Shown here: positions 36,436-46,427 of the stretch, in pieces
Position numbering within the stretch: the stretch's first letter is position 1
How the letters are laid out: each line of letters opens with the position of its first letter
Assembly: GCF_001642575.1 (NCBI RefSeq)
Contig: NZ_LXNG01000001.1
Coordinates: 124,001-188,000 of the forward strand
Length of the DNA stretch: 64,000 bases
DNA from: Xanthomonas floridensis
GTDB taxonomy: Bacteria; Pseudomonadota; Gammaproteobacteria; Xanthomonadales; Xanthomonadaceae
Direction of reading: 5' to 3'
Notes under the pieces: generated by a model
Told to the model about the DNA's origin: nothing
The model's database searches: none
The model's input: only the letters and a program-made list of their open reading frames with translations
Translations under genes and position numbers: made by a program

Positions 36436-37010
36436 CAGCCGCCGAACCCGGAGCTGCGCCCGCCGCTGCCGAACGAACTGCGTGCCGCCGCGCTGGAGCC
36501 GAAGCCCGAGCGCGACACGGTGATCGCCCGCGTCGGCATGTCGATCGCGCCGCTGCGCCCGCGCACCGTGCCGATGCGGTTGCTGGCCAGATCACCGTTG
36601 GGCTTGTAGAAACCGCCGCTGCGGTAATCGCGATACAGCGGAATTGCGCCGCCGTAGCGATAACCACCGCCGCCGCTCATATTGCCCAGCGCATAACCCA
36701 GCAAAAACCCGCCCATCGGCGGAATCCAGCTCTGCTGGCCTTGCGCCGTCTGGATCGCGGTGCAGCTGCCAAATTGCGCATCGCACTCGTAGCGGGTACT
36801 GAAACGCGGCGCAGTCTGCTGGTGCTTGGCTGCGGCCTCGTCGTAGGCCTTCAGGCATTGCTCGATGCTGCCCTGCTCCTGCTTGATCTGGTAACAGTCC
36901 GATGCCGATTGCAGCACCACCCCAGTTTCCGGCTCCGAGCCGCAGCCGGTGACCAGCGCGGCCGGCAAGGCCGCCATCAGGGTGAGCTTGAGGTTGCGTG
37001 ATCGCTTCAT
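36435..37010 (-). CDS. yjfM: DUF1190 lipoprotein (YjfM/YgiB)
   Basis: 191 residues. The lipobox AALVTGCGSE predicts lipidation. Features: YECDAQFGSC, a Gly/Tyr-rich middle (GYALGNMSGGGGYRYGG) and a Ser/Gly/Arg-rich tail ending SSGFGG, as in DUF1190 (YgiB) proteins. It is always found beside the YgiC ATP-grasp gene, and its low-complexity tail might be the acceptor for that ligase (inference). Confidence 0.88.
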   Translation of the reverse strand: MKRSRNLKLTLMAALPAALVTGCGSEPETGVVLQSASDCYQIKQEQGSIEQCLKAYDEAAAKHQQTAPRFSTRYECDAQFGSCTAIQTAQGQQSWIPPMGGFLLGYALGNMSGGGGYRYGGAIPLYRDYRSGGFYKPNGDLASNRIGTVRGRSGAIDMPTRAITVSRSGFGSSAAARSSFGSGGRSSGFGG

Positions 37011-37023
37011 GGCGCAGTCTCCG

Positions 37024-37428
37024 TTACGGCGTGATCGCCGCGGCGTTGATCAGGCCCACAGCGATCGACACGCCGGCAGAGAAAATACCGGCGGCGGCGA
37101 CGTTGTCGGTGATCTGGCGCGAGATGCGTCCGGCCACCAGGTTGGCCAGAAGATACGCCAGCACCTGGATGCCGCAGGCCACCACGCCCCAGATCAGCGC
37201 ATCGAACAGACTCACCGAATGGGTGATGGCCGAATGCAGCGGCAATGCCACGCCGATCAGGTTGCCGGCCAGCGCCGCGGCGGCGGCCACGTTGCCCTGC
37301 CGCAGCAGGGTGAAATCCTTGTGCGGGGTGACCAGGGTCACCAGCACCACCGAGACGATCAGCACGCCCAGGCCGGTGCCGAAGTAGGAAAGAAACGCCA
37401 GAAAGCTCTGCAGGTTGATCGGGTTCAT
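37024..37428 (-). CDS. yjfL: DUF350 membrane protein (YjfL)
   Basis: 134 residues from the ATG at 37428. Four hydrophobic segments with paired halves (FLAYFGTGLGVLIVS-type and IWGVVACGIQVLAYLLANLV) identify a DUF350 protein. Inner-membrane location; function unknown. In E. coli the same family lies in the yjfIJKLMC operon. Small spacers on both sides (13 and 34 bases) indicate co-transcription. Confidence 0.85.
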   Translation of the reverse strand: MNPINLQSFLAFLSYFGTGLGVLIVSVVLVTLVTPHKDFTLLRQGNVAAAAALAGNLIGVALPLHSAITHSVSLFDALIWGVVACGIQVLAYLLANLVAGRISRQITDNVAAAGIFSAGVSIAVGLINAAAITP

Positions 37429-37462
37429 GACAGGACCGGTTGAGGAAGGGGCGAGCGCGTGC

Positions 37463-38134
37463 TCAGGTGATGTCCAGATCGGCAACGGTGACGTCGATCC
37501 CGACCGCATAGGTGACGCAGAATTCGTTGGGGCCGGAATCCTCGCCGGTCACCAGCAGGAATTCCTCGCGCTGCAGCTCCGGCACGTCGCGGCTGTAGAG
37601 CATGGCGTAATGAGTGAGGTCGCCATCGCGGCGCGGCGGCTGGTAGCGATACAGCACTTCGTCGTAGGCGATGGGCGGAATGCGCGCACTGTCGTCGGTG
37701 GACTGGGTGGCGCGCTCCCAGCGCTTGCCGGCGTACTCGATCTGCGCCGCGCCCAGATGCGGGTGCTGCATCACGAACTCCTGGAAGGCCTGCTTGCTCG
37801 GCGGGTTCACCGTCTCGCAGTACACGAACGCCTTCATGGCCTCCAGATCGCCGCCCACGGTGGTGACCTGCAGGAAGGCATCGTCATCCAGATAGAACCG
37901 GTGCAGCGCATAGCCATCGCCCAGATTGACGTGGCCGTAGCACGGGATGCCCTGGTTGCCACCCGGCAACTCGGCAGTCATCGCATCCGGTGCCATGCGA
38001 TACAGCGTGGTATCGATGGCGACCTGCCCGCCCACGCGCAATCCCAGCGGCAGCGCATGCCCGATGGCGCCGTTGCCGGAACCGGGCAACGGCGGCGATT
38101 GCGATTGGCCGAACAATTTGCTGAAAAAACTCAT
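37463..38134 (-). CDS. yjfK: DUF2491 protein (YjfK)
   Basis: 223 residues from the ATG at 38134, beginning MSFFSKLFGQ. Soluble; no signal peptide or membrane segment. Corresponds to YjfK of the E. coli yjfIJKLMC operon by position and by the DUF2491 segments VGGQVAIDTTLYRM and GYALHRFYLDDDAFLQV. It starts two bases after the stop of the K+ channel gene, so translation is probably coupled. Function unknown. Confidence 0.82.
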   Translation of the reverse strand: MSFFSKLFGQSQSPPLPGSGNGAIGHALPLGLRVGGQVAIDTTLYRMAPDAMTAELPGGNQGIPCYGHVNLGDGYALHRFYLDDDAFLQVTTVGGDLEAMKAFVYCETVNPPSKQAFQEFVMQHPHLGAAQIEYAGKRWERATQSTDDSARIPPIAYDEVLYRYQPPRRDGDLTHYAMLYSRDVPELQREEFLLVTGEDSGPNEFCVTYAVGIDVTVADLDIT

Positions 38135-38136
38135 CG

Positions 38137-39219
38137 TCAGACACCTCGTGGCGATGCGGAAACGGAACCCGCGGCGGTGCGCAGCGTCTGCCATGCGATG
38201 GCATGCGCAGGCACGCGCTGCTCGGCCAGGTAATACAGCATGGCACCGGCGGCCACCGGGGTGCCGGCCGGTGGATTCAGGCGCAAGCCGCTCTCGGGCG
38301 TGCGCAGGCCCAGCAACAGCGCGCCGCGCTGGCTGAAATCGGCGGCCAGCATGCTGTACTCCAGCACCTGCGCATCGGCCGGCACGGCCAGGCTGAACTG
38401 GGTGGGGCCATCGTCCACCGACAGCAACTCGGCGGTGATCGCCGCGCTGCCCGGGTCCTGCGCGGCGCGGGCCAGGATCTCGGCGGTCATCGGCCGCGTG
38501 CATTCGATGGCTGGATAATGATGATTGACCAGCCGCGCGGCACTGGCCGAATCGAAATGCGCCACCACATGCGCAGCCGGCGCGTGCGCCATCAACGCGA
38601 ATACCGCCGCCAGGGTCTGGTCGTCGGATGGCGGATTGACGATCACCCGCGCCGCGCCGGCGATGCCGGCACGCTGGTACACCTCGGTGTGGGTGTACGA
38701 CTCGGCTGCCACGAAGCGCATATGGTCGGGCATCGGATTTTCGGCGATGCCTTCTGCCACCAGCACCACACCTTCATCGTCGGTGGCGGTATCCGATAGC
38801 AACAACTCCAGCAGACGGGTGGACGCCGCGCCCTGCCAGCCGATCAGGATGGTGTGCCCGCGCAACGCGTCGTAGGCCATCTTGCCCATGGAGTGACGCC
38901 TCCAGAAAGTGATGAGCACCGCGCTGGTCTTGGCCAGCACCGTGGCGAACAGCGCCACCGCGCCCGGCATCAGCACGAACGCGGCAATATAGCGCCCGGC
39001 CACCGAACCCGGCGACAGGTCGCCATAGCCGATCGTGGTGGCGGTGGTCATGTAGTAATACGGAAACGCATCAAGGCCGACGAGCTTGTGCTCGCCAGCC
39101 AGTAGCAGCAACACCCAGCTCAGGCCCATGTGCGCCAGCAAAGCCAGCGCGACCACGCCCCAGCTGACGCGGCGCACATGGCGCCGCAAGACCCGGAACA
39201 GCTTTCCAACGATGATCAT
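38137..39219 (-). CDS. Two-TM potassium channel with RCK/TrkA-N domain
   Basis: 360 residues. Two membrane segments flank a pore helix with the selectivity filter TTIGYGD; residues from about 115 form a TrkA-N/RCK regulatory domain (TILIGWQGAASTRLLELLL). It resembles Kch/MthK-type channels with one ligand-binding cytosolic part. It sits between the PspA-like and YjfK genes, a place where E. coli has no channel gene, which ties membrane potential or K+ to this envelope operon. Confidence 0.88.
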   Translation of the reverse strand: MIIVGKLFRVLRRHVRRVSWGVVALALLAHMGLSWVLLLLAGEHKLVGLDAFPYYYMTTATTIGYGDLSPGSVAGRYIAAFVLMPGAVALFATVLAKTSAVLITFWRRHSMGKMAYDALRGHTILIGWQGAASTRLLELLLSDTATDDEGVVLVAEGIAENPMPDHMRFVAAESYTHTEVYQRAGIAGAARVIVNPPSDDQTLAAVFALMAHAPAAHVVAHFDSASAARLVNHHYPAIECTRPMTAEILARAAQDPGSAAITAELLSVDDGPTQFSLAVPADAQVLEYSMLAADFSQRGALLLGLRTPESGLRLNPPAGTPVAAGAMLYYLAEQRVPAHAIAWQTLRTAAGSVSASPRGV

Positions 39220-39245
39220 GGCGCGTCCTGTGCCGTTGCGCTGGG

Positions 39246-40019
39246 TTAGCTGTCGCTACGCGGAACCTGCTGCACGTCGCGTACCTGGCCGATCAACGGC
39301 GCGTTGCCGCTGGTGCCCTCATGACCCAGCTGCGCAGCCGGCTTCTTGAAGCGCGCCAGCACCGCGGCGGCGTTGGATTCGCCTTCCATCAGGCCGGCGG
39401 CAGCCAGACGACGGTTCAGATCGCCGTCGCCGCTGGCGGCTTCGAGTTCTTCGGCCGATTCGATACGTGCGGAGGTTTCGGCCTGGCGCGCCTTGATGCG
39501 CTCCAGCGATTCCAGTGCCGAGCCCATCTTGCTGCTGGCACCGGAATGCCGCGCAGCGATGGCGGCCTGCGCCTTCTGCACCGCATCGGTGGCCTTGACC
39601 GTATCGATCTGCTGGCGCATGCCGCGCAGCTGGTTTTCGGTCTTCTGGATGGTGGTCTTGAGCGTGGCTACCGACTGATCCAGCGCGGTCTTGGACGCCT
39701 TGTCGCCGGCGTCTTCGCTTTCCAGCGCAGCCAGCTTCACCGCCACGTCATGCGCCAGCGCCTCGTCGTTCTTGGCCAGGGCACCTTCGATATAGCGCGT
39801 GTACTCGGCCATCTTGCCGGCGCGCGCGTCGATTTTCTGCTGGGCGAGCTTGCTCTGCGCCATCAGCTTGGTCAGCTCTTCGCGCGAGCGCGTGAGCTGG
39901 GCGCCGGCATCGCGCATTTCCTGGTCGAGGATGCGCAATGCATTGGCATCGACGGCCTTCTGGCCGGTTTCGTGTGCAGTCCCACGCAGCAGCGTGATCA
40001 GCTTGGAAAAAATACTCAT
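39246..40019 (-). CDS. yjfJ: PspA/IM30-family protein (YjfJ)
   Basis: 257 residues, mostly coiled coil, beginning MSIFSKLITLLRGTAHE with the ESCRT-III-like PspA/IM30 pattern and the segment ALRILDQEMRDAGAQL. Such proteins bind and stabilise damaged inner membrane. Equivalent to YjfJ of the E. coli operon. No psp regulators (PspF, PspB/C) are present here. Confidence 0.88.
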   Translation of the reverse strand: MSIFSKLITLLRGTAHETGQKAVDANALRILDQEMRDAGAQLTRSREELTKLMAQSKLAQQKIDARAGKMAEYTRYIEGALAKNDEALAHDVAVKLAALESEDAGDKASKTALDQSVATLKTTIQKTENQLRGMRQQIDTVKATDAVQKAQAAIAARHSGASSKMGSALESLERIKARQAETSARIESAEELEAASGDGDLNRRLAAAGLMEGESNAAAVLARFKKPAAQLGHEGTSGNAPLIGQVRDVQQVPRSDS

Positions 40020-40028
40020 GACAACGCC

Positions 40029-40445
40029 TTATGAAAAGAACGGCTTGAGAGATTCGGCGGCATCCAGCGTATTGGCCGCCAGGGTCTGGATTTCCTCGTC
40101 GATCTGGTCGAGCGTCGACGATGCCGACAGCTCGCCGAACACCACGTAGCGGTCCTTGCCGTCGACCTGGACCAGTCCCAGGTTGGAGAGCGGATTGAGC
40201 GGATTGAGCCGCAGGCAGGCATCGTTGAATGCGGCGCGATCGTTGACCTGGTCGGCATGCGCCAGCAGCGTGGAGACGAAGATCTGCGACCCGGACGCGG
40301 CGACCTGGATCTGCATATCGCCGTGGTCGGCCAGGGTGAGGTTGATGGCCGGTTCCAGCCCGTCGATCAGTTCGACCTCGATCGGCTGGCCGCGGTAGCG
40401 CTCGGCCAGCAGGCCGTGCAATTCGACAGTGGTGTACTGCGTCAT
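40029..40445 (-). CDS. yjfI: DUF2170 protein (YjfI)
   Basis: 138 residues from the ATG at 40445; small acidic soluble protein of DUF2170. First gene of the operon, nine bases before the PspA-like gene. Function unknown. The 132 bases between it and the GNAT gene should include the operon promoter. Confidence 0.82.
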   Translation of the reverse strand: MTQYTTVELHGLLAERYRGQPIEVELIDGLEPAINLTLADHGDMQIQVAASGSQIFVSTLLAHADQVNDRAAFNDACLRLNPLNPLSNLGLVQVDGKDRYVVFGELSASSTLDQIDEEIQTLAANTLDAAESLKPFFS

Positions 40446-40577
40446 ACGATGTCCTGTCCTTCGGTCATGCAGCGGTGGTGATGCAGATGCCGCTGCGGTG
40501 ATGCAGCAGCAGCCGTGCAATGGGCGGACATACTACAGACTGTGCGCGACCGGCAGAATGGGCCGGAAGTCAGCGGG

Positions 40578-41033
40578 TCAGGCAAGCTGCAGGCGGAAGT
40601 AGACCACCCGTTCAGTTGGCTCGAAACCGCACGCCGCATGCGCCGCCTGGGCATTGCTGTCTTCCAGCCGCGCATCGGAGGCCAGCGCTGCACAGCCCTG
40701 ATCCCGGGTCCATTCGGCCGCCGCTGCCACCAGCGCACGACCAAGCCCGCGGCCGCGCCAGGCCGGCACCACATACCACCCTTCCAGAAAGCCCACCGGC
40801 GTGCTGTCGGTGCCATTGACGTGGTCGTGGCGTACCGATACCTCGGCAAACCCCAGCGGCGCATCCGCATCGTCCACCACCACCAGGTGGCTGGCCGCGG
40901 ACTGCGCGAGCGCGGCCTGCAGGTCGTCGAGGCCATCGTCGGCATCCGGCCACAACGCCAGGCGCAAGGCCAGCAAGGCGTGTGCATCGGCAGCGACCGC
41001 CGCGCGCACCCGCCATCCGGCCTGCGCGTTCAT
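40578..41033 (-). CDS. GNAT acetyltransferase, AAC(6')-like
   Basis: 151 residues with the acetyl-CoA motif A region [21 protein letters not shown] and the motif B end [16 protein letters not shown]. The pattern resembles aminoglycoside 6'-N-acetyltransferase relatives, but chromosomal members may act on other amines. Its start overlaps the pdxH stop (ATGA), so it is translationally coupled to pdxH. Confidence 0.8.
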   Translation of the reverse strand: MNAQAGWRVRAAVAADAHALLALRLALWPDADDGLDDLQAALAQSAASHLVVVDDADAPLGFAEVSVRHDHVNGTDSTPVGFLEGWYVVPAWRGRGLGRALVAAAAEWTRDQGCAALASDARLEDSNAQAAHAACGFEPTERVVYFRLQLA

Positions 41034-41629
41034 GGATACAGCATCCGCTTGGTCCAGTGGCTGGCCGCATCGGCCTCGTAACGCCAGCGCTCGTGCAGGC
41101 GGAATCTGGCGCCGTACCAGAACTCGAACGCCTGCGGCACCACCCGGAAGCCGCCCCAGCCATCCGGACGCGGTACGTCACGGCCGTCGAAGGTGGCTTC
41201 CACCTTGGCGATCGCCGCGTCGAATTCGGCGCGCGAGCCCAGCGTCTGCGACTGCAACGACGCCCAGGCGCCGATCTGGCTCATGCGTGGGCGCGAGGCG
41301 AAATACGCATCGGATTCGTCCGCGCTCACCAGTTGCACGCCGCCCTCGATACGCACCTGGATGCCGGCTTCGCGCAGACTGCGCCACAGGAACAGCAGCG
41401 CTGCCTGCGGATGGGTCTGCAGGTCGCGGCCCTTTGCGCTGTCCAGATGCGTATAGAACACAAAGCCGCGCGCGTCGAACGCCTTGAGCAGCACGGTCCG
41501 CGCACTCGGGCGCCCGTCCACATTGGCGGTGGCCACGGTCATGGCGCTGGCTTCCAGCTCGGCGCTGTCGTGCGCCTCGGCATACAGCGCGGTGAAGGTG
41601 GCAAGGGCTTCTGCGTACAGATCGGGCAT
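41030..41629 (-). CDS. pdxH: Pyridoxamine/pyridoxine 5'-phosphate oxidase
   Basis: The ATG at 41629 gives 199 residues, the usual length in xanthomonads; longer starts (41671, 41740) lack support. FMN-binding segments are visible: [21 protein letters not shown] and the C-terminal WRLHER-equivalent [10 protein letters not shown]. It oxidises PNP/PMP to pyridoxal 5'-phosphate. No good RBS precedes the chosen ATG, so the start is tentative. Confidence 0.9.
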   Translation of the reverse strand: MPDLYAEALATFTALYAEAHDSAELEASAMTVATANVDGRPSARTVLLKAFDARGFVFYTHLDSAKGRDLQTHPQAALLFLWRSLREAGIQVRIEGGVQLVSADESDAYFASRPRMSQIGAWASLQSQTLGSRAEFDAAIAKVEATFDGRDVPRPDGWGGFRVVPQAFEFWYGARFRLHERWRYEADAASHWTKRMLYP

Positions 41630-41833
41630 GTCGGTGCGTGGCAGCAGGATGGGCGTCCATTGTGGGCGCATCGCGTGCGCTTGTCCCCTCGCCACGCCGC
41701 CGCGTGCGATGACCGCGGCGTCCGCTTCGTTGCCCCGCACATCCTGGCAAGCGCGGGCAGCACGGAGACAGGAATGGTTTCACCACGCCGCAACCGGCCC
41801 CGTGCGCGGGCGCGAATGCTAGGATCGGTGCGC

Positions 41834-42376
41834 ATGAACCCCGCTCCCAATCTCGTGATGGTCGGCCCGATGGGCGCCGGAAAAAGCTGCATCGGCCGCC
41901 GCCTGGCCGAGCGCTTCGGGCTGGACTTCGTGGATGTGGACCAGGCCATCGTCGAGCAGGCCGGCAGCAGCATCCCGGCCATCTTCGAGCAGCACGGCGA
42001 AGCCCGCTTCCGGCAGCTGGAAACGGAGACCCTGCAGGCGCTGCTGCAGCAGGACAACAAACTGATTTCCACCGGTGGCGGCGCGGTGCTGGATGCAGGC
42101 AATCGGCAACGCATCCGCACACGTGGCTTCGTGGTCTACCTGCATGTCAGCGTGCCCGCCCAGCTGACCCGGCTGGCGCGCGACCGCAATCGCCCGCTGC
42201 TGCAGCGCGCCGACCGCGAGCAGGTGCTGCACACCATGGCCGCCCAGCGCACCCCGCTGTACCAGGAGGTCGCCGACCTCACGCTGGAAACCGATCATTT
42301 CTCCCCCAACGAGGCCACCGCGCAGCTGGTGCTGCGGCTGGCCGCGCAATGGCGCATGTCGAGTCCCCCTGCATGA
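41834..42376 (+). CDS. aroK: Shikimate kinase
   Basis: 180 residues from the ATG at 41834. Walker A GPMGAGKS is at residues 11-18; shikimate-binding FVDVDQAI and STGGGAVL follow. It phosphorylates shikimate in the chorismate pathway. The stop overlaps the aroB start (ATGA), the usual aroK-aroB operon. Confidence 0.95.
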   Translation: MNPAPNLVMVGPMGAGKSCIGRRLAERFGLDFVDVDQAIVEQAGSSIPAIFEQHGEARFRQLETETLQALLQQDNKLISTGGGAVLDAGNRQRIRTRGFVVYLHVSVPAQLTRLARDRNRPLLQRADREQVLHTMAAQRTPLYQEVADLTLETDHFSPNEATAQLVLRLAAQWRMSSPPA

Positions 42377-43485
42377 CACTTCCCCGTTCCTCGCGCAGCG
42401 TCGATGTCGACGGCGCCACCCCCTACACCATCACCATCGCCCCCGGCCTGCTGGCCGACGGCGCACGCCTGGCCAGCCATGTCCGCGGCCGCCACGTGCT
42501 GCTGCTCAGCGACTCGCAGGTGGCCCCGCACTACGCCGCCGGCGTGCGCAACGCGCTGCTGCAGGCGCGCCCTGAATTGCTGCTGGGCGAGCTGGTGATC
42601 GCCGCCGGCGAAGCCTCCAAGACGCTGGACAACTTCGGCGCCGCCATTGGCGCGCTGGCCGAGCTGGGCGCCACCCGCGACGCCTGTGTGTTCGCGCTCG
42701 GCGGCGGCGTGGTCGGCGACCTGGCCGGGTTTGCCGCCGCCTGCTGGATGCGCGGCGTGGACTGCGTGCAACTGCCCACCAGCCTGCTGGCAATGGTGGA
42801 TTCCTCGGTCGGCGGCAAGACCGCGGTGGACATCCCGCAGGGCAAGAACCTGGTCGGCGCCTTCCACCCGCCGCGCGCGGTGATCGCCGATACCGACACC
42901 TTGCGCACCCTGCCCGCGCGCGAGCTGCGCGCCGGCCTGGCCGAGGTGATCAAGTACGGCGCCATCCGCGATCCGCTGTTCTTCCAGTGGCTGCATGCCG
43001 AGCGCCATGCCTTGCTGGACGGCGATGCCGCTGCGCTGGCACAGGCGATCGCCCGCAGTTGCGAGCACAAGGCCGAGATCGTGGCGCGCGACCCGCTGGA
43101 AAAAGGCGAGCGCGCCCTGCTCAACCTGGGCCACACCTTCGGCCACGCCATCGAGACCGAACAGGGCTACGGCGCGCCCGGCAACGACAACCTCAACCAT
43201 GGCGAAGCGGTGGCGGTGGGCATGGTGCTGGCCGCCCGTCTGTCGGCGGCGCTGGGCATGAGCTCCGCGCAGGACACCGAGGCGCTGCGCGCCCTGCTGC
43301 GCGACTTCGAGCTGCCCACCGAGATCCCGCCCGGGCTGTCGCCCGATGCGTTGCTCGGCCGCATGCGCCTGGACAAGAAGAACGTGGCAGGACGCCTGCG
43401 GCTGGTGCTGTGGCGCGGTATCGGCAAGGCCGACGTGGTGCCGGATGTGGACGAGTCCGCAGTGCTGGAGATCCTGGCCGGCTGA
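42373..43485 (+). CDS. aroB: 3-dehydroquinate synthase
   Basis: 370 residues. Landmarks: [39 protein letters not shown], and metal-site histidines in NLGHTFGHA and [11 protein letters not shown]. It converts DAHP to 3-dehydroquinate with NAD+ and a divalent metal. Coupled to aroK by a four-base overlap. Confidence 0.95.
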   Translation: MTLPRSSRSVDVDGATPYTITIAPGLLADGARLASHVRGRHVLLLSDSQVAPHYAAGVRNALLQARPELLLGELVIAAGEASKTLDNFGAAIGALAELGATRDACVFALGGGVVGDLAGFAAACWMRGVDCVQLPTSLLAMVDSSVGGKTAVDIPQGKNLVGAFHPPRAVIADTDTLRTLPARELRAGLAEVIKYGAIRDPLFFQWLHAERHALLDGDAAALAQAIARSCEHKAEIVARDPLEKGERALLNLGHTFGHAIETEQGYGAPGNDNLNHGEAVAVGMVLAARLSAALGMSSAQDTEALRALLRDFELPTEIPPGLSPDALLGRMRLDKKNVAGRLRLVLWRGIGKADVVPDVDESAVLEILAG

Positions 43486-43648
43486 GCGCTGCACCGGCTG
43501 GCGTTGGTGCCGCCTGCCCTGGCGCTGCCAATGCGCCGCGAAGCCCCCAAACCCAGCAAGCACCTGCCCCCACTGTCTTCGCGCCTGGCGCAGCCGCACC
43601 CCGTCCGGCCAACGCCGCCTTCAGCAGTGCCCGGCTACAATCGGCGGC

Positions 43649-43900
43649 ATGCGCATCCTCCTGCAACACGATTCCGGCGGCAACGAGCCGCTCCGCTATG
43701 TCCAGCTGACCCTGCAACCGGACCTGTTCGGTGGCTGGGAACTGCTGCGCGAAAGCGGCCAGATCGGCGGACGCACGCAATTGCGACGCGACCAGTACCT
43801 GCTGCAGGACGAGGCCGACCGGGCCTTCGAAAAGGCCCGCGACACTCAGCTCAAACGCGGCTTCCAACTCATCACCGGCGGCGCCGACGCGCCGCTCTGA
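43649..43900 (+). CDS. WGR-domain protein
   Basis: 83 residues that make up a lone WGR domain: [25 protein letters not shown], here cited by its key [11 protein letters not shown] core, with C-terminal basic helix [16 protein letters not shown] domains bind nucleic acid in PARPs and other proteins. It is placed between aroB and hemE. The specific role is unknown; the family call is fairly safe. Confidence 0.78.
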   Translation: MRILLQHDSGGNEPLRYVQLTLQPDLFGGWELLRESGQIGGRTQLRRDQYLLQDEADRAFEKARDTQLKRGFQLITGGADAPL

Positions 43901-43914
43901 GGACATCTCTTCCC

Positions 43915-44979
43915 ATGCTCAAGAACGATCGCCTGCTGCGCGCCCTCAACCGCCAGCCCGTGGACCGCACCCCCGTGTGGCTGATGCGCCAGGCAGGCCG
44001 CTACTTGCCGGAATACCGCGCCACGCGCGCACGCGCCGGCAGCTTCCTGGGCATGGCCAAGAACCCGGAGATCGCCTGTGAGGTCACCCTGCAGCCACTG
44101 CAGCGCTTTCCGCTGGATGCGGCAATCCTGTTCTCCGACATCCTGACCATCCCCGATGCGATGGGCCTGGAGCTGTACTTCGTCGAAGGCGAAGGCCCCA
44201 AGTTCCGTCACCCGGTGCGCGATGCCGCTGCCATCGCCCGTCTGGGCGTGCCCGACATGGAAACCGAGCTGCGCTACGTGATGGACGCGGTGCGCCTGAT
44301 CCGCCGCGAACTGGACGGCGCGGTGCCGCTGATCGGCTTCTCCGGCAGCCCGTGGACGCTGGCCTGCTACATGATCGAAGGCGGCGGCAGCAAGGAATAC
44401 GCGCGCATCAAGGCGATGGCCTTCAACGCGCCGGATGTGCTGCATCAGCTGCTCGGCACCGTCACCGATGCGGTCATCGCCTACCTGTCCGCGCAGCGCG
44501 CAGCCGGCGCGCAGGCGTTGCAGGTGTTCGACACCTGGGGCGGCGTGCTGTCGCCGGCGATGTACCGCGAATTCTCGCTGCCCTACCTGACCCGCATCGC
44601 ACGCGAACTCGAACGCGGCATCGGGGCCGAGCGCACGCCGCTGGTGCTGTTCGGCAAGGGCAATGGCGCCTATGTGAGCGAGCTGGCCGCCAGCGGTGCC
44701 GAAGCGGTGGGCGTGGACTGGACGATCTCGCTGGCCGATGCCGCCCAGCGCGCCGGCGGCCGCGTCGCCCTGCAGGGCAATCTGGACCCGGCGACCTTGT
44801 ACGGCTCGCCCGAGGCGATCCGCGCAGAAGTCGGCAAGACCCTGGACAGCTACGCGCAAGGCAACGGCGGCTCGCGCGAAGGCCACGTGTTCAACCTCGG
44901 CCACGGCATGTCGCCGGACATGAATCCGGAGCACGTGGGCGTGCTGGTCGAGGCGGTGCAGAGCTTGAGCAAGCGCTGA
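43915..44979 (+). CDS. hemE: Uroporphyrinogen decarboxylase
   Basis: 354 residues, the family's length, starting 14 bases after the WGR gene stop. Signatures [16 protein letters not shown] at the start and [10 protein letters not shown] in the middle are both present. It decarboxylates uroporphyrinogen III to coproporphyrinogen III in heme synthesis. Last gene of the aroK-aroB-WGR-hemE series. Confidence 0.95.
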   Translation: MLKNDRLLRALNRQPVDRTPVWLMRQAGRYLPEYRATRARAGSFLGMAKNPEIACEVTLQPLQRFPLDAAILFSDILTIPDAMGLELYFVEGEGPKFRHPVRDAAAIARLGVPDMETELRYVMDAVRLIRRELDGAVPLIGFSGSPWTLACYMIEGGGSKEYARIKAMAFNAPDVLHQLLGTVTDAVIAYLSAQRAAGAQALQVFDTWGGVLSPAMYREFSLPYLTRIARELERGIGAERTPLVLFGKGNGAYVSELAASGAEAVGVDWTISLADAAQRAGGRVALQGNLDPATLYGSPEAIRAEVGKTLDSYAQGNGGSREGHVFNLGHGMSPDMNPEHVGVLVEAVQSLSKR

Positions 44980-44991
44980 TTTTCCGTACAG

Positions 44992-45016
44992 CCGACAGCA
45001 CTGCGTGTGCTGCCGG
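44992..45016 (+). terminator. Terminator-like hairpin after hemE
   Basis: CCG-A-CAGCAC / GTGCTG-C-CGG forms a nine-pair stem with one mismatch and a five-base loop, 13 bases after the hemE stop. A short T run follows weakly (TTCC). Confidence 0.45.
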
Positions 45017-45801
45017 TTCCTGAAGAATGCGACAAGCGGCAGTTCGGCAACGCCAGCGCGCAATGCGCTGAGAGCGTCTCACAAGCAGAGCTGTGACGGT
45101 TGCAGATTCTCTGCGCCTTCGGTGCGAGAGCACGCAGTGAGAGACCGCTGACGGCATCGAGCGTGCAGTCACGCAGAGGAGCCCTAGCGCCTGCGTGATG
45201 CATGCCGCACGAGCATCGACCGCGTCTGCCATACGTCATGCAGCGCTGCTGTGGGTCACTGTGCGATCCAAGCAGGCAACGGCGTGTTTCGGCGATGCGC
45301 ATCCCCGTGCAGGTCCCTCACTGCTTGCTCGCTGCGCACGCATCGCGATCTGTGACGGTGTTCAACCCATCATCGAAACGCAGTCCCTGTACCTCGGCAG
45401 GTTCGCTTCGATCCTGCGCCAACGACGCGTGCCGCAACGGCCGGGCAAGCCATCGTCAAGCGAGCGCAAGCCGTCGGTGCAGCCGCAACGATGCACGCTC
45501 TCATGCGTTTCGCAGGGTGTTTTTGTAAACCCGGTTGCGATTCATAGACAAATTCCCCGCACCGCGTTCCAGAACGTGACACCGACTCGTATGCCGCTCT
45601 CAAGCCGTATCGGCTTCACGTCGATAAACCCGGCATTGCCGTGGTTTGCACCAATTCTTCGAAAGCACGGCGATCTACTGTGGCTCCACGGTGATGCGGT
45701 GCCACTGCAACACATCCGCAGCCAGGCAGGTCGCCTTTACAACCTCGACACCGTTACGTTTGTTCCAGCGTTTCGACATCCGCAAACCCAGGGAGAAAAG
45801 C
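45017..45801. other. Upstream region of the R-body locus
   Basis: Nearly 800 bases without a supportable gene lie between hemE and the first reb gene. GC content is lower than in neighbours around 45520-45800. It should contain the reb promoter, but I found no convincing sigma-54 (GG-N10-GC) or AraC site by eye. The RBS of the first reb gene is GGGAGAAAAGC at 45791-45801. Confidence 0.5.
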
Positions 45802-46089
45802 ATGGCCTTTCCAACTGCCGTCAACGACCAGATCACCGACTCCGTCACACAAGCCAATACCAAGGTGCTGGGCGATGCTCCGGCCATCGCCATGGGCAAC
45901 CTGTACCAGGCCACCGCACAGGCACTGGCCAATGCCGCCCACAACGCGACCAATGCGCAGCAACAGAGTTATGTCACCGCGCAGTCGGCCACCACCATGG
46001 GCGTGGCCACGCTCTACTCCATCGATACCGCGACCACCGGAGTGGCGACCAAGCAGATTCTGAGCACAGGCGTCAAAGGCCTGGGTTGA
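45802..46089 (+). CDS. rebB: R-body protein RebB paralogue 1
   Basis: 95 residues. The family pattern is clear: TDSVTQANTKVLGDAPA, AMGNLYQATAQAL, NAAHNATNAQQQ. RebB-type proteins polymerise into R-bodies, ribbons that coil into a cylinder inside the cell and can spring open; in Caedibacter they deliver toxicity to the host. This copy differs from the next one at only a few positions, apart from an extra C-terminal STGVKGLG-like end. First gene of four in tandem. Confidence 0.9.
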   Translation: MAFPTAVNDQITDSVTQANTKVLGDAPAIAMGNLYQATAQALANAAHNATNAQQQSYVTAQSATTMGVATLYSIDTATTGVATKQILSTGVKGLG

Positions 46090-46127
46090 ACGTGATGCGC
46101 TGACCTTCGTCCACTAAGGAGCACCAA

Positions 46128-46397
46128 ATGGCATTTCCCACTGCAGTCAACAACCAGATCACCGACTCCGTCACCCAGGTCAACACAAAGGTGCTTGGCG
46201 ACGCCCCGGCCATCGCCATGGGCAACCTCTATCAGGCCACCGCGCAGGCGTTGGCCAATGCCGCCCACAACGCAACCAACGCGCAGCAGCAGAGCTATGT
46301 GACCGCGCAGTCGGCCACCACCATGGGCGTGGCCACCCTGTACTCCATCGACACCGCGACCACCGGCGTCGTTACCAAGCAGATCCTGAGCGTTTAA
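46128..46397 (+). CDS. rebB: R-body protein RebB paralogue 2
   Basis: 89 residues, almost identical to paralogue 1 (differences at positions 9, 18 and 82 in the shared part) and ending earlier at KQILSV. The near-identity at both protein and DNA level shows recent tandem duplication or gene conversion. RBS AAGGAGC precedes the ATG. Confidence 0.9.
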   Translation: MAFPTAVNNQITDSVTQVNTKVLGDAPAIAMGNLYQATAQALANAAHNATNAQQQSYVTAQSATTMGVATLYSIDTATTGVVTKQILSV

Positions 46398-46427
46398 CGA
46401 CCAGGCTAACGCCAAGGACATTCGCCA

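Noticed and set aside
45630..45700. GC/GG pairs resembling a sigma-54 promoter before the first reb gene
   Set aside because: The spacing between the GG and GC elements is 12-14 bases and not 10, and the flanking consensus is poor.
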